Positions 16,839 to 26,443 are shown, numbered from the stretch's first letter. The stretch: 64,000 nucleotides of DNA from Massilia sp. YIM B02769 (GCF_030411995.1 NZ_JASNRC010000004.1:1-64000); one strand, 5' to 3'. The notes: generated by a model from the letters alone, not told the origin. A program made the numbers and translations.

Positions 16839-18614
16839 TCAAGCCACGTTGTCCTCGACCACCGGCGCGTTCGTGCCCGCGCGCACCGTGATGCGCGTAC
16901 GCTTCGCCAGCGGCGCCGCCGGCTTGCTGCCGTCCGCATTCAACGGCTGCACCTTGTTGAAGACCACCGTGAACGCCGCCGCCGTCACCGTTGCCACCGC
17001 ATAGCCCTGGGCGTTGTGGTCGACATAGGCAAAGGCCGGGTTGTTCAGGCGCAGCACGCCGTCGAAGGTCTGCGGCGTGGCCACCAGCGGCGCCAGCGGC
17101 GTGCCGGCCGAGCCGGCGCGCAGGTACTGGTAGAACGAGGACGAGCTGATACCGGCGCTGACGAAATCCACCGCCACCGCCTTGCCCGTGGCCGGGTCGG
17201 CATTGTCGTAGACGACGCCGCACTGGAAGGCGTGCAGGTCGCCCGTGATCGCCACCACGTTGGCCACGTTCTGGCTGCGCAGGTAGCCGAGCAGCTCGGC
17301 GCGGTGGGCCGGATAGCCGTCCCAGCCGTCGGCGTTGACGATGTAGAGCTGGTTGAACGGCGCCGGCGCCTGGGTGCGCATGTCGAGCCACATGCGGTTC
17401 AGCGTGACTTCGTTGCCCCACACCTTCCAGGTCGCCGTCGAGCCCTTCATGGTGTCCTTCCACCACTGGGTCTGCGTGGCGCCGAGGATACTCGGCGCCC
17501 GGCCGCGCGCTTGCGTGGCGGCCGCTTCGAACTGCTGCAGCAGCGGCTGCGGCACGAAGTAGCGGCTGCCGATCGAATCGCTGCCGTTCACCGGGTCGTT
17601 CCCCATCATCTGCGCATACGCCGCCTCGCCGACGATGTGGTCGTCGCGGTACAGGCGCTGGTCGGTCATCACCAGGTGCAGCAAGCTGCCGAACCGGAAG
17701 TCGCGGTAGATGCGGATGTTGTCGTAGGACGCCTTGTTCAGGTCGAAGGAAACGTCGCCCCAGTCGACCGGCATGTACTCGGCCCAGGCCTGGTTGGCGG
17801 CGCGGCGGCGTGCGGTCTGCTGGACGTTGGCGTTGCTGTAGGTCTGGTGGTCTTGCCAGCAGTCGTCAGAGAATTCGTGGTCGTCCCAGATCACGACCAT
17901 CGGCCACTTGCGGTGCAGCTCCTGCAGGCGCGGGTCGCCACGGTAGGTACGGTAGAGCGTGCGGTAGTCGTCGACCGTGTTCGCATGCAGCGCGGCGCCG
18001 CCCATCGCCACGCCGTTCGGCAGCGTGATCTTGCCGTGGGCCGGCTCGGCGGCGCCGGCCTGGAAGGCGGCGCCGACGGTTTCGTAGATGTAGTCGCCGA
18101 GATGGACGATGAAGTCCAGTTCTTCCTTCGCCATCAGTTCCATCGCGCCCCAATGGTTGACGCTCCAGTCCTGGCAGGTCATCCAGGCAAAGCGCAGCTG
18201 CGCCGGCGCGCTGGCGGCGGCGGGCGCGGTGCGGGCCTGGCCCGCCGGGCTGGTGTCGCTGCCGGCGATGAAACGGTAGAAGTAGGCGGTGGACGGCGCC
18301 AGCCCGGTCACCTTGGCGCGCACCGTGAAGTCATACGCCGCCACGGCCTGCAGGTCGACCAGGGCCACCGGACGGCTGAAGGTCGCATCGAGCGCCACTT
18401 CGAGGCGCAGGTCGACCGGCGCGCTACCCGAGATCGGGGCGCAGCGGGTCCAGAACACGATGCTGCTGTCCTTCGGGTCGCCGCTGGCGACACCGAGGCC
18501 GAACGCGTACATACCTTGCGGCGACGAATCGGAACCGCCGCATGCCGACACGAGTACGCCCGCGCCGGCTACTGTGAAATAGGCTGCGCTCCTGATAAAG
18601 CCACGACGATCCAT
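16839..18614 (-). CDS. phoD: PhoD-family alkaline phosphatase/phosphodiesterase
   Basis: This 591-aa exported protein has a twin-arginine signal (MDRRGFIRSA) that also carries a lipobox (VSAC at about 25), a fibronectin-like N-terminal domain (about 30-140) and the metallophosphatase domain with LDFIVHLGDYIYE, VVIWDDHEFSDD, KVWGNEV and ITGDLHAF metal/active-site blocks. PhoD enzymes are Ca/Fe-dependent and release phosphate from mono- and diesters, including teichoic acids in Gram-positives. The start at 18614 follows CGGAGGTGTC, an excellent ribosome site; the frame runs on to 18722 without support. A weak Pho-box-like site lies 43 bp upstream. Confidence 0.92.
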   Translation of the reverse strand: MDRRGFIRSAAYFTVAGAGVLVSACGGSDSSPQGMYAFGLGVASGDPKDSSIVFWTRCAPISGSAPVDLRLEVALDATFSRPVALVDLQAVAAYDFTVRAKVTGLAPSTAYFYRFIAGSDTSPAGQARTAPAAASAPAQLRFAWMTCQDWSVNHWGAMELMAKEELDFIVHLGDYIYETVGAAFQAGAAEPAHGKITLPNGVAMGGAALHANTVDDYRTLYRTYRGDPRLQELHRKWPMVVIWDDHEFSDDCWQDHQTYSNANVQQTARRRAANQAWAEYMPVDWGDVSFDLNKASYDNIRIYRDFRFGSLLHLVMTDQRLYRDDHIVGEAAYAQMMGNDPVNGSDSIGSRYFVPQPLLQQFEAAATQARGRAPSILGATQTQWWKDTMKGSTATWKVWGNEVTLNRMWLDMRTQAPAPFNQLYIVNADGWDGYPAHRAELLGYLRSQNVANVVAITGDLHAFQCGVVYDNADPATGKAVAVDFVSAGISSSSFYQYLRAGSAGTPLAPLVATPQTFDGVLRLNNPAFAYVDHNAQGYAVATVTAAAFTVVFNKVQPLNADGSKPAAPLAKRTRITVRAGTNAPVVEDNVA

Positions 18615-18656
18615 GACACCTCCGTTCGTTGAATGCCGTGAGTCTACTGACGCCAT

Positions 18657-18674
18657 GTGTCGCAATCGTGACAA
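18657..18674 (-). promoter_or_regulatory. weak Pho-box-like sequence
   Basis: On the minus strand TTGTCAC-GATT-GCGACAC has the 7-4-7 layout of a PhoB box (CTGTCAT repeats), matching 5 of 7 and 3 of 7 positions. It lies 43 bp before the phoD start, where an activator would bind. Confidence 0.25.
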
Positions 18675-18772
18675 ATACGCAATCGTTTGCCGCGTACCGC
18701 GCGCCAGGCGATGCATAGACAATGGAACAATCCATTGCTAATATATGGCAACGACCAATTCCACACAAAAGC

Positions 18773-19780
18773 ATGTCGACATTCATCAAACTTGCTGCCT
18801 CTGCCTTGTTGCTGGTCTCCGCGCTCGTCCAGGCCGCACCGGAAGCGCCCCTGACACCCCAGCAGCGCAACCAGGTCATCGCCGACATCGCCAGCGCCTT
18901 CGAGCAGACCTACATCTTCCCCGAGGTCGGCAGTGCCATCGCGCGCGATTTGCTTGCCCGGCGCGCGCGCGGCGAGTACGACCACGTCAGCGCCTCGCGC
19001 GACCTGGCCGCGCTGCTGAGCAAGCACATCGACGACATCAGCCACGACAAGCACACCGAGGTCGCCTACCTCGAGGAAGACCAGCTGGCCGCGCCGCCGC
19101 CGGCCGATCCAGCCACGGTGCGCAAACGCGCCGCGGCCCGGCGCGCCCGGGCCAAAGCCGCCAACTACGACTTCGCCGCGCCGCAACACCTGGACGGCAA
19201 CATCGCCCTGGTCCGCTTCGACAGCTTTTATCCGCCCGCCGAGGCCGCGCCCTTCGTGCACGCGCTGATGAGCGACCTGGCCGACGCCGACGCCCTCATC
19301 CTCGACCTGCGCGAGAACGGCGGCGGCGCGGCCCAGCTCATCCCGGTGCTGGCCAGCTACCTGTTCGACGAGCAGCCGGTCCATCTCTACGACACGCTCG
19401 ACCGCCGCCTCGGCACCCGCAGCGAAGCCTGGACCGCGCCGGCGCTGACCGGCGCCCGCTTCGGCGGCAGGAAGCCGGTCTACATCCTGACGAGCGCCGG
19501 CACCATCTCGGCCGCCGAGAACCTGGCCTACACGCTGCAACAACTGGGCCGCGCCACCGTGGTCGGCGAGCGCACCGTCGGCGCGGCGCATGGCTCCTAC
19601 GGCAAGCCGGTCAGCAGCCACCTGGTGCCGATGGTCGCCAGCCGTCGCATCATCCACGCGGTCACGAAAAGCGACTGGGACCGCAGCGGCGTGCTGCCCG
19701 ACATCAAGGCGCCGGCCGGGGAAGCGCTGGACGTTGCGCTGGCGCGCGCCAGGGCCGACCTCGCCAAAAGCGCGCCCTGA
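18773..19780 (+). CDS. S41-family (IRBP-like) periplasmic peptidase
   Basis: This 335-aa protein has a signal peptide (MSTFIKLAASALLLVSALVQA), an IRBP-type N-terminal helical domain (LTPQQRNQVIADIASAFEQTYIFPEVG) and an S41 catalytic domain with ALILDLRENGGGAAQLI, YILTSAGTISAAENLAY (nucleophile block) and GERTVGAAHG. There is no PDZ domain, as in S41B-like proteins. It would cleave or bind peptides in the periplasm; the target is unknown. The start at 18773 is chosen because it opens the signal peptide. It is divergent from phoD with 158 bp between starts. Confidence 0.85.
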   Translation: MSTFIKLAASALLLVSALVQAAPEAPLTPQQRNQVIADIASAFEQTYIFPEVGSAIARDLLARRARGEYDHVSASRDLAALLSKHIDDISHDKHTEVAYLEEDQLAAPPPADPATVRKRAAARRARAKAANYDFAAPQHLDGNIALVRFDSFYPPAEAAPFVHALMSDLADADALILDLRENGGGAAQLIPVLASYLFDEQPVHLYDTLDRRLGTRSEAWTAPALTGARFGGRKPVYILTSAGTISAAENLAYTLQQLGRATVVGERTVGAAHGSYGKPVSSHLVPMVASRRIIHAVTKSDWDRSGVLPDIKAPAGEALDVALARARADLAKSAP

Positions 19781-19902
19781 AGCGGCGCACGGGCCCGGCG
19801 CGTCCTATCGTGCGCCGGCTGGTAGCCCCTTCCACCTTGGTGTAAGCTTTTTCAATTCTGTCGGCATTCCGGCAGCGTGCACCTGTCCCGGCAGGAGGCC
19901 CC

Positions 19903-22092
19903 ATGGTCAGCGAGCAGTCTTCCGGTACCCTGGCATGTCTCGACGACGTGCTGATCACCGGCGAGCTGGCGCGGCGCCCCGCCCGCGCCCCGGACTTTGC
20001 GTCCGAAAACCGCGCGCTCACGGCGCTGGCGCTCGAGATGGCCAACCAGCCGCACCGCGTGCTGCAAACGCTCGCCGAACTGGTGGTCGAGCTGCTGCGC
20101 GCCGATTCGGCCGGCATCAGCATCCTCGAACCCGGCGGCGAGCACGGCGAGTTCCGCTGGCACGCCGTCGTCGGACCCTTCGCCGTGCAGCTCGGCAGCA
20201 CCCTGCCGCGCGAGCGCAGCCCTTGCGGCGTGGTGGTGGCGCGCGCCGCGGTGCAGCTGTTCGACGGCGTCGAGCGCTGCTTCCCCGAACTGGCCGGCGC
20301 AACGCCCCGGCTGCACGAAAGCCTGCTCGCCCCCTGGAACGCCGACTCCGAAGCGGTCGGCACCGTATGGGCGATCGCGCACACGCCCGAGCGCCATTTC
20401 GATGCCGAGGATGCGCGCGTGCTGGAGAGCCTGGCGACCCATGCCGCCTCGGCCTACCGGATCGGCGCCGCCCTGGCCGATGCCCACGAAAACCGGCGCG
20501 CGCTGGAAGAGCGGGTGGAGGAGCGCACCCGCCTGCTGACCGAAGCCAACGCGCGCCTGCAGCAGGAAGCCGAGGGGCGGCGCCAGGTCGAGGCCGCGCA
20601 GCGCGAGAGCGAGGCGCGCTTCCGTGCCCTGGCCGACGCCTCGCCGGCGCTGATCTGGCAGGCCGACGAAGCCGGCCGCGCGGTCTACTTCAACCAGCGT
20701 TTCCTCGACGTGGTCGGCCTGCTGCAGGAGCAGCTGCTCGGCCACGGCTGGCACGCGGTGCTGCATCCGGACGACCTGCCAGCCTACCTCGAAACGGTGC
20801 GCGCCGCGCTGCGCGAGCAGGCGCCCTGGCAGCGCCGCGTGCGCATCCGCGTGGGCGACGATGGCTGGCACCCCTTCGATGCGCACGGCGCGCCCTGGTT
20901 CGGCGCCGACGGCGGCTTTCGCGGCCATGTCGGCATCTGCATCGACATCAGCGCCACGGTCCAGACCGAGGATGCATTGAAGGAGGCCGACCGCCGCAAG
21001 GACGAGTTCCTGGCCACGCTGGCGCACGAGCTGCGCAACCCGCTGGCGCCGATCAGCAATGCCGTGCACCTGCTGCGCCACCCCGACGGCCGGCGCGCGG
21101 CCGACCGCATGGTCGAGATGATCGAGCGCCAGGTGCGCCAGATGGTGCGCCTGGTGAACGACCTGATGGACGTCTCGCGCATCACACGCGGCAAGATCGG
21201 CCTGAGCAAGACGGCGGTGGACCTGGCCGACATCCTGGCCGCCGCCATCGAGACCAGCCAGCCGGCCATCGACGGCGCCCGCCACGCGTTCACGGTGTCG
21301 CTGCCGCTTGAACCCCTGATGCTGCAGGCCGACAAGGTGCGCCTGACCCAGGTGTTCGCGAATTTGCTGAACAACGCAGCCAAGTACACCGACCGCGGCG
21401 GCCGTATCTGGCTGGGCGCCCACCGCGACGGCGACATGGCCGTGGTGAGCGTACGCGACAACGGCACCGGCATCGACGCCGCCGCCCTGCCCCATTTGTT
21501 CGAGATGTTCGCGCAGGCCCACGCGCCGTCCGACCGGCACCAGGGCGGACTCGGGATCGGGCTGACCATGGTGCGCAACCTGGTGCATCTGCACGGCGGC
21601 ACCGTCGAAGCGCAGAGTGCCGGCAGCGGCATGGGCAGCGAGTTCGTGGTGCGCCTGCCCCTGCGCGCGCAAGGCGCTGCGCCAGCCGGACCGGGCGAGG
21701 CCGCGCCCGCGGCCGCCGTGCTGGCCGGGCGGCGCGTGCTGGTGGTGGACGACAACCGCGACGCGGCCGATTCGCTGTGCCTGCTGCTGAAGACCGCCGG
21801 GGCCACGGTCGAGGTGCGCTACGACGGCCTGGCGGCGCTGGCGGCGCTGGAAGCGTCGGGACCGGACGGCTTCGATGCGATGGTGCTCGACATCGGCATG
21901 CCTGGCATGGATGGGTACACGGTGGCGCACCGGGTGCGGGAGGGTGGGCAACACACGGGAATGAAGATCGTCGCGCTCACCGGCTGGGGCCAGCAGGTGG
22001 ACCGTGCGCGCTCGCACACGAACGGGATCGACCACCACTTGACCAAGCCGGTGGACTGGAAGACGCTGGTGAATCTGCTGGCGGCCGCGTGA
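19903..22092 (+). CDS. hybrid sensor histidine kinase (GAF-PAS-HisKA-HATPase-REC)
   Basis: This 729-aa protein lacks membrane segments. Domains in order: GAF (about 35-195), coiled coil (205-235), PAS (240-360, EARFRALADASPALIWQAD), HisKA with phospho-His in FLATLAHELRNPL (about 370), HATPase with N box LLNNAAKYTD, G boxes DNGTGID and GGLGIGL (490-590), and a receiver (about 610-728) with VVDDNRD, phospho-Asp in LDIGMPGMDG and the conserved Lys in LTKPVD. It should autophosphorylate and relay to its own receiver. No output regulator gene is adjacent. The start has GGAGG 10 nt upstream. Confidence 0.92.
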   Translation: MVSEQSSGTLACLDDVLITGELARRPARAPDFASENRALTALALEMANQPHRVLQTLAELVVELLRADSAGISILEPGGEHGEFRWHAVVGPFAVQLGSTLPRERSPCGVVVARAAVQLFDGVERCFPELAGATPRLHESLLAPWNADSEAVGTVWAIAHTPERHFDAEDARVLESLATHAASAYRIGAALADAHENRRALEERVEERTRLLTEANARLQQEAEGRRQVEAAQRESEARFRALADASPALIWQADEAGRAVYFNQRFLDVVGLLQEQLLGHGWHAVLHPDDLPAYLETVRAALREQAPWQRRVRIRVGDDGWHPFDAHGAPWFGADGGFRGHVGICIDISATVQTEDALKEADRRKDEFLATLAHELRNPLAPISNAVHLLRHPDGRRAADRMVEMIERQVRQMVRLVNDLMDVSRITRGKIGLSKTAVDLADILAAAIETSQPAIDGARHAFTVSLPLEPLMLQADKVRLTQVFANLLNNAAKYTDRGGRIWLGAHRDGDMAVVSVRDNGTGIDAAALPHLFEMFAQAHAPSDRHQGGLGIGLTMVRNLVHLHGGTVEAQSAGSGMGSEFVVRLPLRAQGAAPAGPGEAAPAAAVLAGRRVLVVDDNRDAADSLCLLLKTAGATVEVRYDGLAALAALEASGPDGFDAMVLDIGMPGMDGYTVAHRVREGGQHTGMKIVALTGWGQQVDRARSHTNGIDHHLTKPVDWKTLVNLLAAA

Positions 22093-22338
22093 GGTGCGCT
22101 GCAGGCTTGCGTGGACGTCGAGGAGAAGAAGCCAGTGCTGGCCGGATCGCTCGACGGCAAGGAAGGCCGGCGCGGGATCTTCGTGTTCGCCACGCCCGAG
22201 ATCGAGGAGGCGCGGGAGCTGGTGGCGACCGATCCGGTGATCGTGCAGAGGGAGATGGTGGCGGAGTACCACAAGTTGTATGGGTCGGCGGCGATGATGA
22301 TGATCAACGACGTGCACAACCGGATTCAGAAGAAGTAG
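22093..22338 (+). pseudogene. C-terminal remnant of a YciI-like protein
   Basis: The frame continues directly after the kinase stop (TGA at 22090) in the same phase and encodes about 81 residues; with a GTG start at 22111 it gives a 75-aa product. The peptide, with PVLAGSLDGKEGRRGIFVF, EEARELVATDPVIVQREM and AEYHKLYGSAAMM, resembles the second half of YCII-related proteins (the ATDP block follows the family pattern). The N-terminal half is missing, as if lost on fusion to the kinase gene. The stop TAG is provided by the repeat unit that begins at 22335. Confidence 0.55.
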
Positions 22339-22443
22339 GGTGGGCGCCCCGTGCCCACGCGTGAACGATGCGCATTGTTGGCCTACTTTGCCTGGCCAAC
22401 ACCATGCGAACGTTACGCGTGGGCACAGGGCGCCCACCCTACG
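22335..22443. repeat. palindromic repeat pair, inverted
   Basis: Units at 22335-22361 (plus, core GGGCGCCCCGTGCCC) and 22416-22443 (minus) flank a 54-bp spacer. The spacer can itself fold: GTTGGCC and GGCCAAC. Its first bases (GAACGATG..CATTGTTG) match the spacer start of the pair at 30504-30700, evidence of shared ancestry of the whole element. Confidence 0.85.
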
Positions 22444-22508
22444 TTGGATGCACCGGTTCCCCTGCACGCGTTCATCCACGCCGGCCATACCGCGCCGGCG
22501 CGCCCCGC

Positions 22509-24710
22509 TCACGCGCTGAGCGTCATCTTGCTCATCAGCTTATCCAGCGTCACCGGGTAATCCCGGACCCGCACGCCGGTGGCGTTGTAGATGGCATTCG
22601 CCACCGCCGCCGCCACGCCGCATATCCCCAGCTCGCCCACACCCTTGGCCTTCATCGGCGAGGAAATCGGGTCGGTCTCGTCGAGGAACACGACTTCCTG
22701 GTGCGGGATGTCGGCGTGCACCGGCACCTCGTAGCCGGCCAGGTCGTGGTTCACGAAGAAGCCGCGCCGCTTGTCGACCACCAGGTCTTCCATCAGCGCC
22801 GCACCGACGCCCATGGTCATCGCGCCGATCACCTGGCTGCGCGCCGACTTCGGGTTCAGGATACGGCCCGCCGCGCACACGGCCAGCATGCGCCGCACGC
22901 GCACCTCGCAGGTGGCGACATCGACGCCGACTTCCACGAAGTGCGCGCCGAAGGTCGACTGCTGGAATTTCTTGTCCAGGTCGCCATACTCCATGGTGTC
23001 TTCGCCCACCAGCTCGCCGGCGTCGGCGGCCTGGCGCAGCAACATGGAGCGGCCACCGGCACGCACGCTACCGTCCGCGAATTCGGCCGTCGCCGCATCC
23101 AGCCCCAGCTTCGCCGCCACGGCTTCGCGCAGCTTGACGCAGGCCGCGTACACGCCGGCGGTCGAGCTGTTGCCGCCCCACTGCCCGCCCGAACCCGAGG
23201 ACACCGGGAAGGTCGAGTCGCCCAGCTTGACCACCACGTTCGACAGCGGCACGCCCATCATCTCGGCCGCCGTCTGGGCGATGATGGTGTAGCTGCCGGT
23301 GCCGATATCGGTCATGTCGGTTTCCACGGTGACGATGCCGTTTTTATCGAGTTTCACGCGCGCCGCCGATTTCATGACCATGTTGTTGCGGAAGGCCGAG
23401 GCCACGCCCATGCCCACCAGCCAGCGGCCGTCGCGCACCTTGCCCGGCTGCGCCTGGCGCTTGTTCCAGCCGAAGCGCTCGGCGCCCTGGCGCATGCACT
23501 CGACGAAGCGGCGCTGCGAGAACTTGCGGCCCGGCTTTTCCGGGTCGCTGGTGGTGTCGTTGATCACCCTGAACATCACCGGGTCCATCTTCAGCTTTTC
23601 GGCCATCTCGTCGATGGCGATTTCCAGCGCCATCATGCCCGGCGCCTCGCCCGGCGCACGCATCGCGTTCCCTTCCGGCAGGTCGAGCACGGCCAGCTTC
23701 AGGCGCGTCAGGCGGTGCGCGCCGGCGTACAGCAGGCGCGTTTGCTGGACCGCCGTTTCCGGCTGGCCGCCCGGCAGGTCGCCCGACCAGCTTTCGTGCG
23801 AGATCGCCGTGATGCGGCCTTCGCGGGTGGCGCCGATGCGGATGCGCTGGATGGTGGCCGGGCGGTGCGTGGTGTTGTTGAACATCAGCGCGCGCTGCAG
23901 GTTCACCTTCACCGGACGCCTGGCTTCGCGCGCGCCCAGCGCCGCCAGCAGCGCTTCCGAACGCAGGAACAGCTTGCCGCCGAAGCCGCCGCCGATGAAG
24001 GGCGAGATCAGGCGCACGTTCTCGACCGGGATGCCGAGGGTCTTGGCCATGTCCTTGGTGCCCCAGTGGATCATCTGGTTCGAAGTCCACAAGGTCAGCT
24101 TGCCGTTGTCCCAGGACGCGATCGAGGCATGCGGCTCCATCATCGCGTGCGACTGGTCGGGCGTGGTGTACTCGGCGTCGAGCTTCACCGGCGCGTTGGC
24201 GTAACCGCTGTCGAAGTTGCCGAACTTCGATTCCGGCTTGTCTTCCTTCTTCGGCAGTTGCGCCTTGCCCTTGGCCTTTTCCAGGTTGTATTCGCCCTTC
24301 TGCTCGGTGTAGTTCACCTTCACCAGATGGGCGGCGGCGCGCGCCTGCTCGAAGGTCTCGGCCACCACCACGGCCACGGCCTGGTGGTAGTGCTGCACGT
24401 CCGGACCGGCCAGCAGTTTCGCCGTGTTGTAGTCGCCCTTCTCCAGCTTGCCGGCGTTCTGTGCGGTGACGATGGCGATCACGCCCGGCGAGCGGCGCGC
24501 GGCATCGAGCTCCATCGAGGCGATGCGGCCCTTGGCAATCGTGGCGCCGACTACGTAGCCGTAAGCGGCGTTCGGCGCGGCCTCGTGCTGCTCGTAGGCG
24601 TAGCGCGCGGTACCGGTGGTTTTCAGGGGGCCGTCGATGCGGTCCACGGGTTTGCCGACCACCTTCAACTGGTCGATCGGGTTGGTGGTGGCGGGGGTAT
24701 CGAATTTCAT
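22509..24710 (-). CDS. paoC: aldehyde oxidoreductase, molybdopterin-binding subunit (PaoC/YagR-like)
   Basis: This 733-aa protein matches E. coli PaoC in length and in the xanthine-oxidase-family cofactor blocks: FIGGGFGGKLF, MRAPGEAPGMMALE, the Ser/Gly-rich SSGSGGQWGG loop, and catalytic Glu in KGVGELGICGVAAA close to the end. It would bind the Mo-MCD cofactor and oxidise aldehydes to acids in the periplasm. It is the last gene of paoA-paoB-paoC, 2 bp after paoB. No PaoD-type cofactor-insertion chaperone gene is in the window, so insertion must rely on another locus. Confidence 0.9.
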   Translation of the reverse strand: MKFDTPATTNPIDQLKVVGKPVDRIDGPLKTTGTARYAYEQHEAAPNAAYGYVVGATIAKGRIASMELDAARRSPGVIAIVTAQNAGKLEKGDYNTAKLLAGPDVQHYHQAVAVVVAETFEQARAAAHLVKVNYTEQKGEYNLEKAKGKAQLPKKEDKPESKFGNFDSGYANAPVKLDAEYTTPDQSHAMMEPHASIASWDNGKLTLWTSNQMIHWGTKDMAKTLGIPVENVRLISPFIGGGFGGKLFLRSEALLAALGAREARRPVKVNLQRALMFNNTTHRPATIQRIRIGATREGRITAISHESWSGDLPGGQPETAVQQTRLLYAGAHRLTRLKLAVLDLPEGNAMRAPGEAPGMMALEIAIDEMAEKLKMDPVMFRVINDTTSDPEKPGRKFSQRRFVECMRQGAERFGWNKRQAQPGKVRDGRWLVGMGVASAFRNNMVMKSAARVKLDKNGIVTVETDMTDIGTGSYTIIAQTAAEMMGVPLSNVVVKLGDSTFPVSSGSGGQWGGNSSTAGVYAACVKLREAVAAKLGLDAATAEFADGSVRAGGRSMLLRQAADAGELVGEDTMEYGDLDKKFQQSTFGAHFVEVGVDVATCEVRVRRMLAVCAAGRILNPKSARSQVIGAMTMGVGAALMEDLVVDKRRGFFVNHDLAGYEVPVHADIPHQEVVFLDETDPISSPMKAKGVGELGICGVAAAVANAIYNATGVRVRDYPVTLDKLMSKMTLSA

Positions 24711-24712
24711 GG

Positions 24713-25666
24713 TTATCCTTTCTTCGCTTCCGCCAGCACGGATTCCAGGGTGCGCTGGACCAGGGTGACCTTGAAGGCATTGTCGGCGGTCGGCTTGGCG
24801 CCGGCCAGCAGGCGTTCGACGACGGCATTCGCGCCGCTCGCCATGCGGCCGTCGGCTTCAGGCACGCGCCACGGCCGGTGGGCAACGCCGCCCAGCGCCA
24901 CGCGGCCGCTGCCGTCCGGCTGCACGACGGCGGCCACCGACACCAGGGCAAAGGCGTAGGACGCGCGGTCGCGCACCTTGCGGTAGAAGTGACGCCCACC
25001 GAGTGGACGCGGCAGGGTCACGGCCGTGATCAGTTCACCGGCCGCGAGCGTGTTCTCGATGTGCGGCGTATTGCCCGGCAGGCGATAGAAATCGGCGATC
25101 GGGATGGTGCGCATGCTGCCGTCGGCGCGCACGGTTTCGACGCCGGCGTCGAGCAGCTGCATGGCCACCGCCATGTCGCTCGGGTGGGTCGCGATGCAGG
25201 CCTCGCTGTGGCCGACGATGGCGTGATTCCGGGTATAGCCGCCGATGGCCGAGCAGCCGCTGCCCGGCACGCGCTTGTTGCAGGGCTGGGCGGTGTCGTA
25301 GAAATAGGGACAGCGGGTACGCTGCAGCAGGTTGCCGGCGGTGGTGGCCTTGTTGCGCAGCTGGGCCGAGGCGCCGGCCAGCAGCGCGCGCGACAGCACG
25401 GCGTAGTCGCGGCGGACGCGCGCGTCGCTGGCCAGGTCGACGTTCAGTACCTGGGCGCCGATGCGCAGGCCGCCCTCTTTCGTGGCCTCGATCTTGTCCA
25501 GGCCGAGGTGGTTCACGTCGATCAGGTGGGTCGGGGTTTCGATCTCGAGCTTCATCAGGTCGAGCAGATTGGTGCCGCCGGCGATGAAGCGCGAACCCGG
25601 ATGGCGTTCGGCGGCCTGCGCGGCTTCGGCCGGGGTGCTTACGCGCTGGTAGGTAAAGGCCCTCAT
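24713..25666 (-). CDS. paoB: aldehyde oxidoreductase, FAD-binding subunit (PaoB/YagS-like)
   Basis: This 317-aa protein has the FAD-binding PCMH-type motif [13 protein letters not shown] (about 30) and a second block [16 protein letters not shown]. It also carries the Cys cluster [21 protein letters not shown] that binds an extra 4Fe-4S centre in E. coli PaoB, which distinguishes this group from ordinary xanthine dehydrogenases. It passes electrons between FAD and the 2Fe-2S subunit. Its ATG overlaps the paoA stop by 4 bp. Confidence 0.92.
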   Translation of the reverse strand: MRAFTYQRVSTPAEAAQAAERHPGSRFIAGGTNLLDLMKLEIETPTHLIDVNHLGLDKIEATKEGGLRIGAQVLNVDLASDARVRRDYAVLSRALLAGASAQLRNKATTAGNLLQRTRCPYFYDTAQPCNKRVPGSGCSAIGGYTRNHAIVGHSEACIATHPSDMAVAMQLLDAGVETVRADGSMRTIPIADFYRLPGNTPHIENTLAAGELITAVTLPRPLGGRHFYRKVRDRASYAFALVSVAAVVQPDGSGRVALGGVAHRPWRVPEADGRMASGANAVVERLLAGAKPTADNAFKVTLVQRTLESVLAEAKKG

Positions 25667-26443
25667 GCTTTTCCTCCTGCGACTTCAGTGATGGCATCGA
25701 CTATGTTCGAGTAGGCGCCACAGCGGCAGATGTTGCCGCTCATGCGCTCGCGGATCTCGTCGATGGACAGCAGCGGTTTCTGGTTCAGGTCGGCCGTCAC
25801 GTGGCTCGGGACGCCCTTCCGGATCTCGTCCAGCACCGACACGGCCGAACAGATCTGCCCCGGGGTACAGTAGCCGCACTGGTAGCCGTCGTGCTTCACG
25901 AACGCGGCCTGCATCGGATGCAGCTTGCCGGGCTGGCCCAGGCCTTCGATGGTCGTCACTTCCGAGCCGTCGTGCATGATGGCCAGGCTGAGGCAGGAAT
26001 TGATGCGGCGGCCGTCGAGGATGACGGTGCAGGCGCCGCACTGGCCCTGGTCGCAGCCCTTCTTGGTGCCGGTCAGGTGCAAATTCTCGCGCAGCACGTC
26101 GAGCAGCGAGGTGCGGGTGTCGACGGTCAGTTCGTGCTGCTTGCCGTTCACGCGCAGGCTCACTTTCGAGGTGACCGGCGCGCCCGCCGGCGCAGCGGGC
26201 GTGCCGGCGCCGCCCGCATGCGGGGTCTGGGCAATGGCGCCCAGGGGCACGGCGCTGGCGGGGGCCGCGCAGGCTGACGTGGGAGGTGACCGGCGCGCCC
26301 GCCGGCGCTGGGGGCGTGCCGGCGCCCCCCGCAGGGGGGGTGGGGGCAATGGCGCCCAGGGGCCCGGCGCTGGCGGTGGCCGCCAGCGCACCGGTCTTGA
26401 GCACGTTGCGGCGCGCGATGTTTGTTTCGATGGAGTCGTCCAT
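25663..26443 (-). pseudogene. paoA: aldehyde oxidoreductase, 2Fe-2S subunit (PaoA/YagT-like), frameshifted
   Basis: The 2Fe-2S part is intact: VSLRVNGKQHELTVDTRTSL, the plant-type ferredoxin cluster CDQGQCGACTV, and the second cluster CGYCTPGQI...CRCGAY, running in one frame to 25663. The Tat signal and start (MDDSIETNIARRNVLKTG, from 26443) are in a different frame. Between them a 115-bp segment is present twice (26151-26265 and 26266-26380); 115 is not a multiple of three, so the frame slips at the junction. With one copy removed, or one base lost at the junction, a normal Tat-exported PaoA of about 220 aa is restored. Either the gene is inactivated or the duplication is a sequencing/assembly error. 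Confidence 0.85.
26151..26380. repeat. 115-bp imperfect tandem duplication inside paoA
   Basis: Copy A 26151-26265 and copy B 26266-26380 align without gaps. Both encode the linker after the Tat signal (PLGAIAxTPxAGGAGTP). They differ at about a dozen sites, and most differences are C or T in A replaced by G in B on the plus strand, producing G-runs. Confidence 0.88.

Noticed and set aside
18657..18674. Strong PhoB regulation of phoD
   Set aside because: The site matches the Pho box in layout but only 8 of 14 positions; kept only as a weak candidate.
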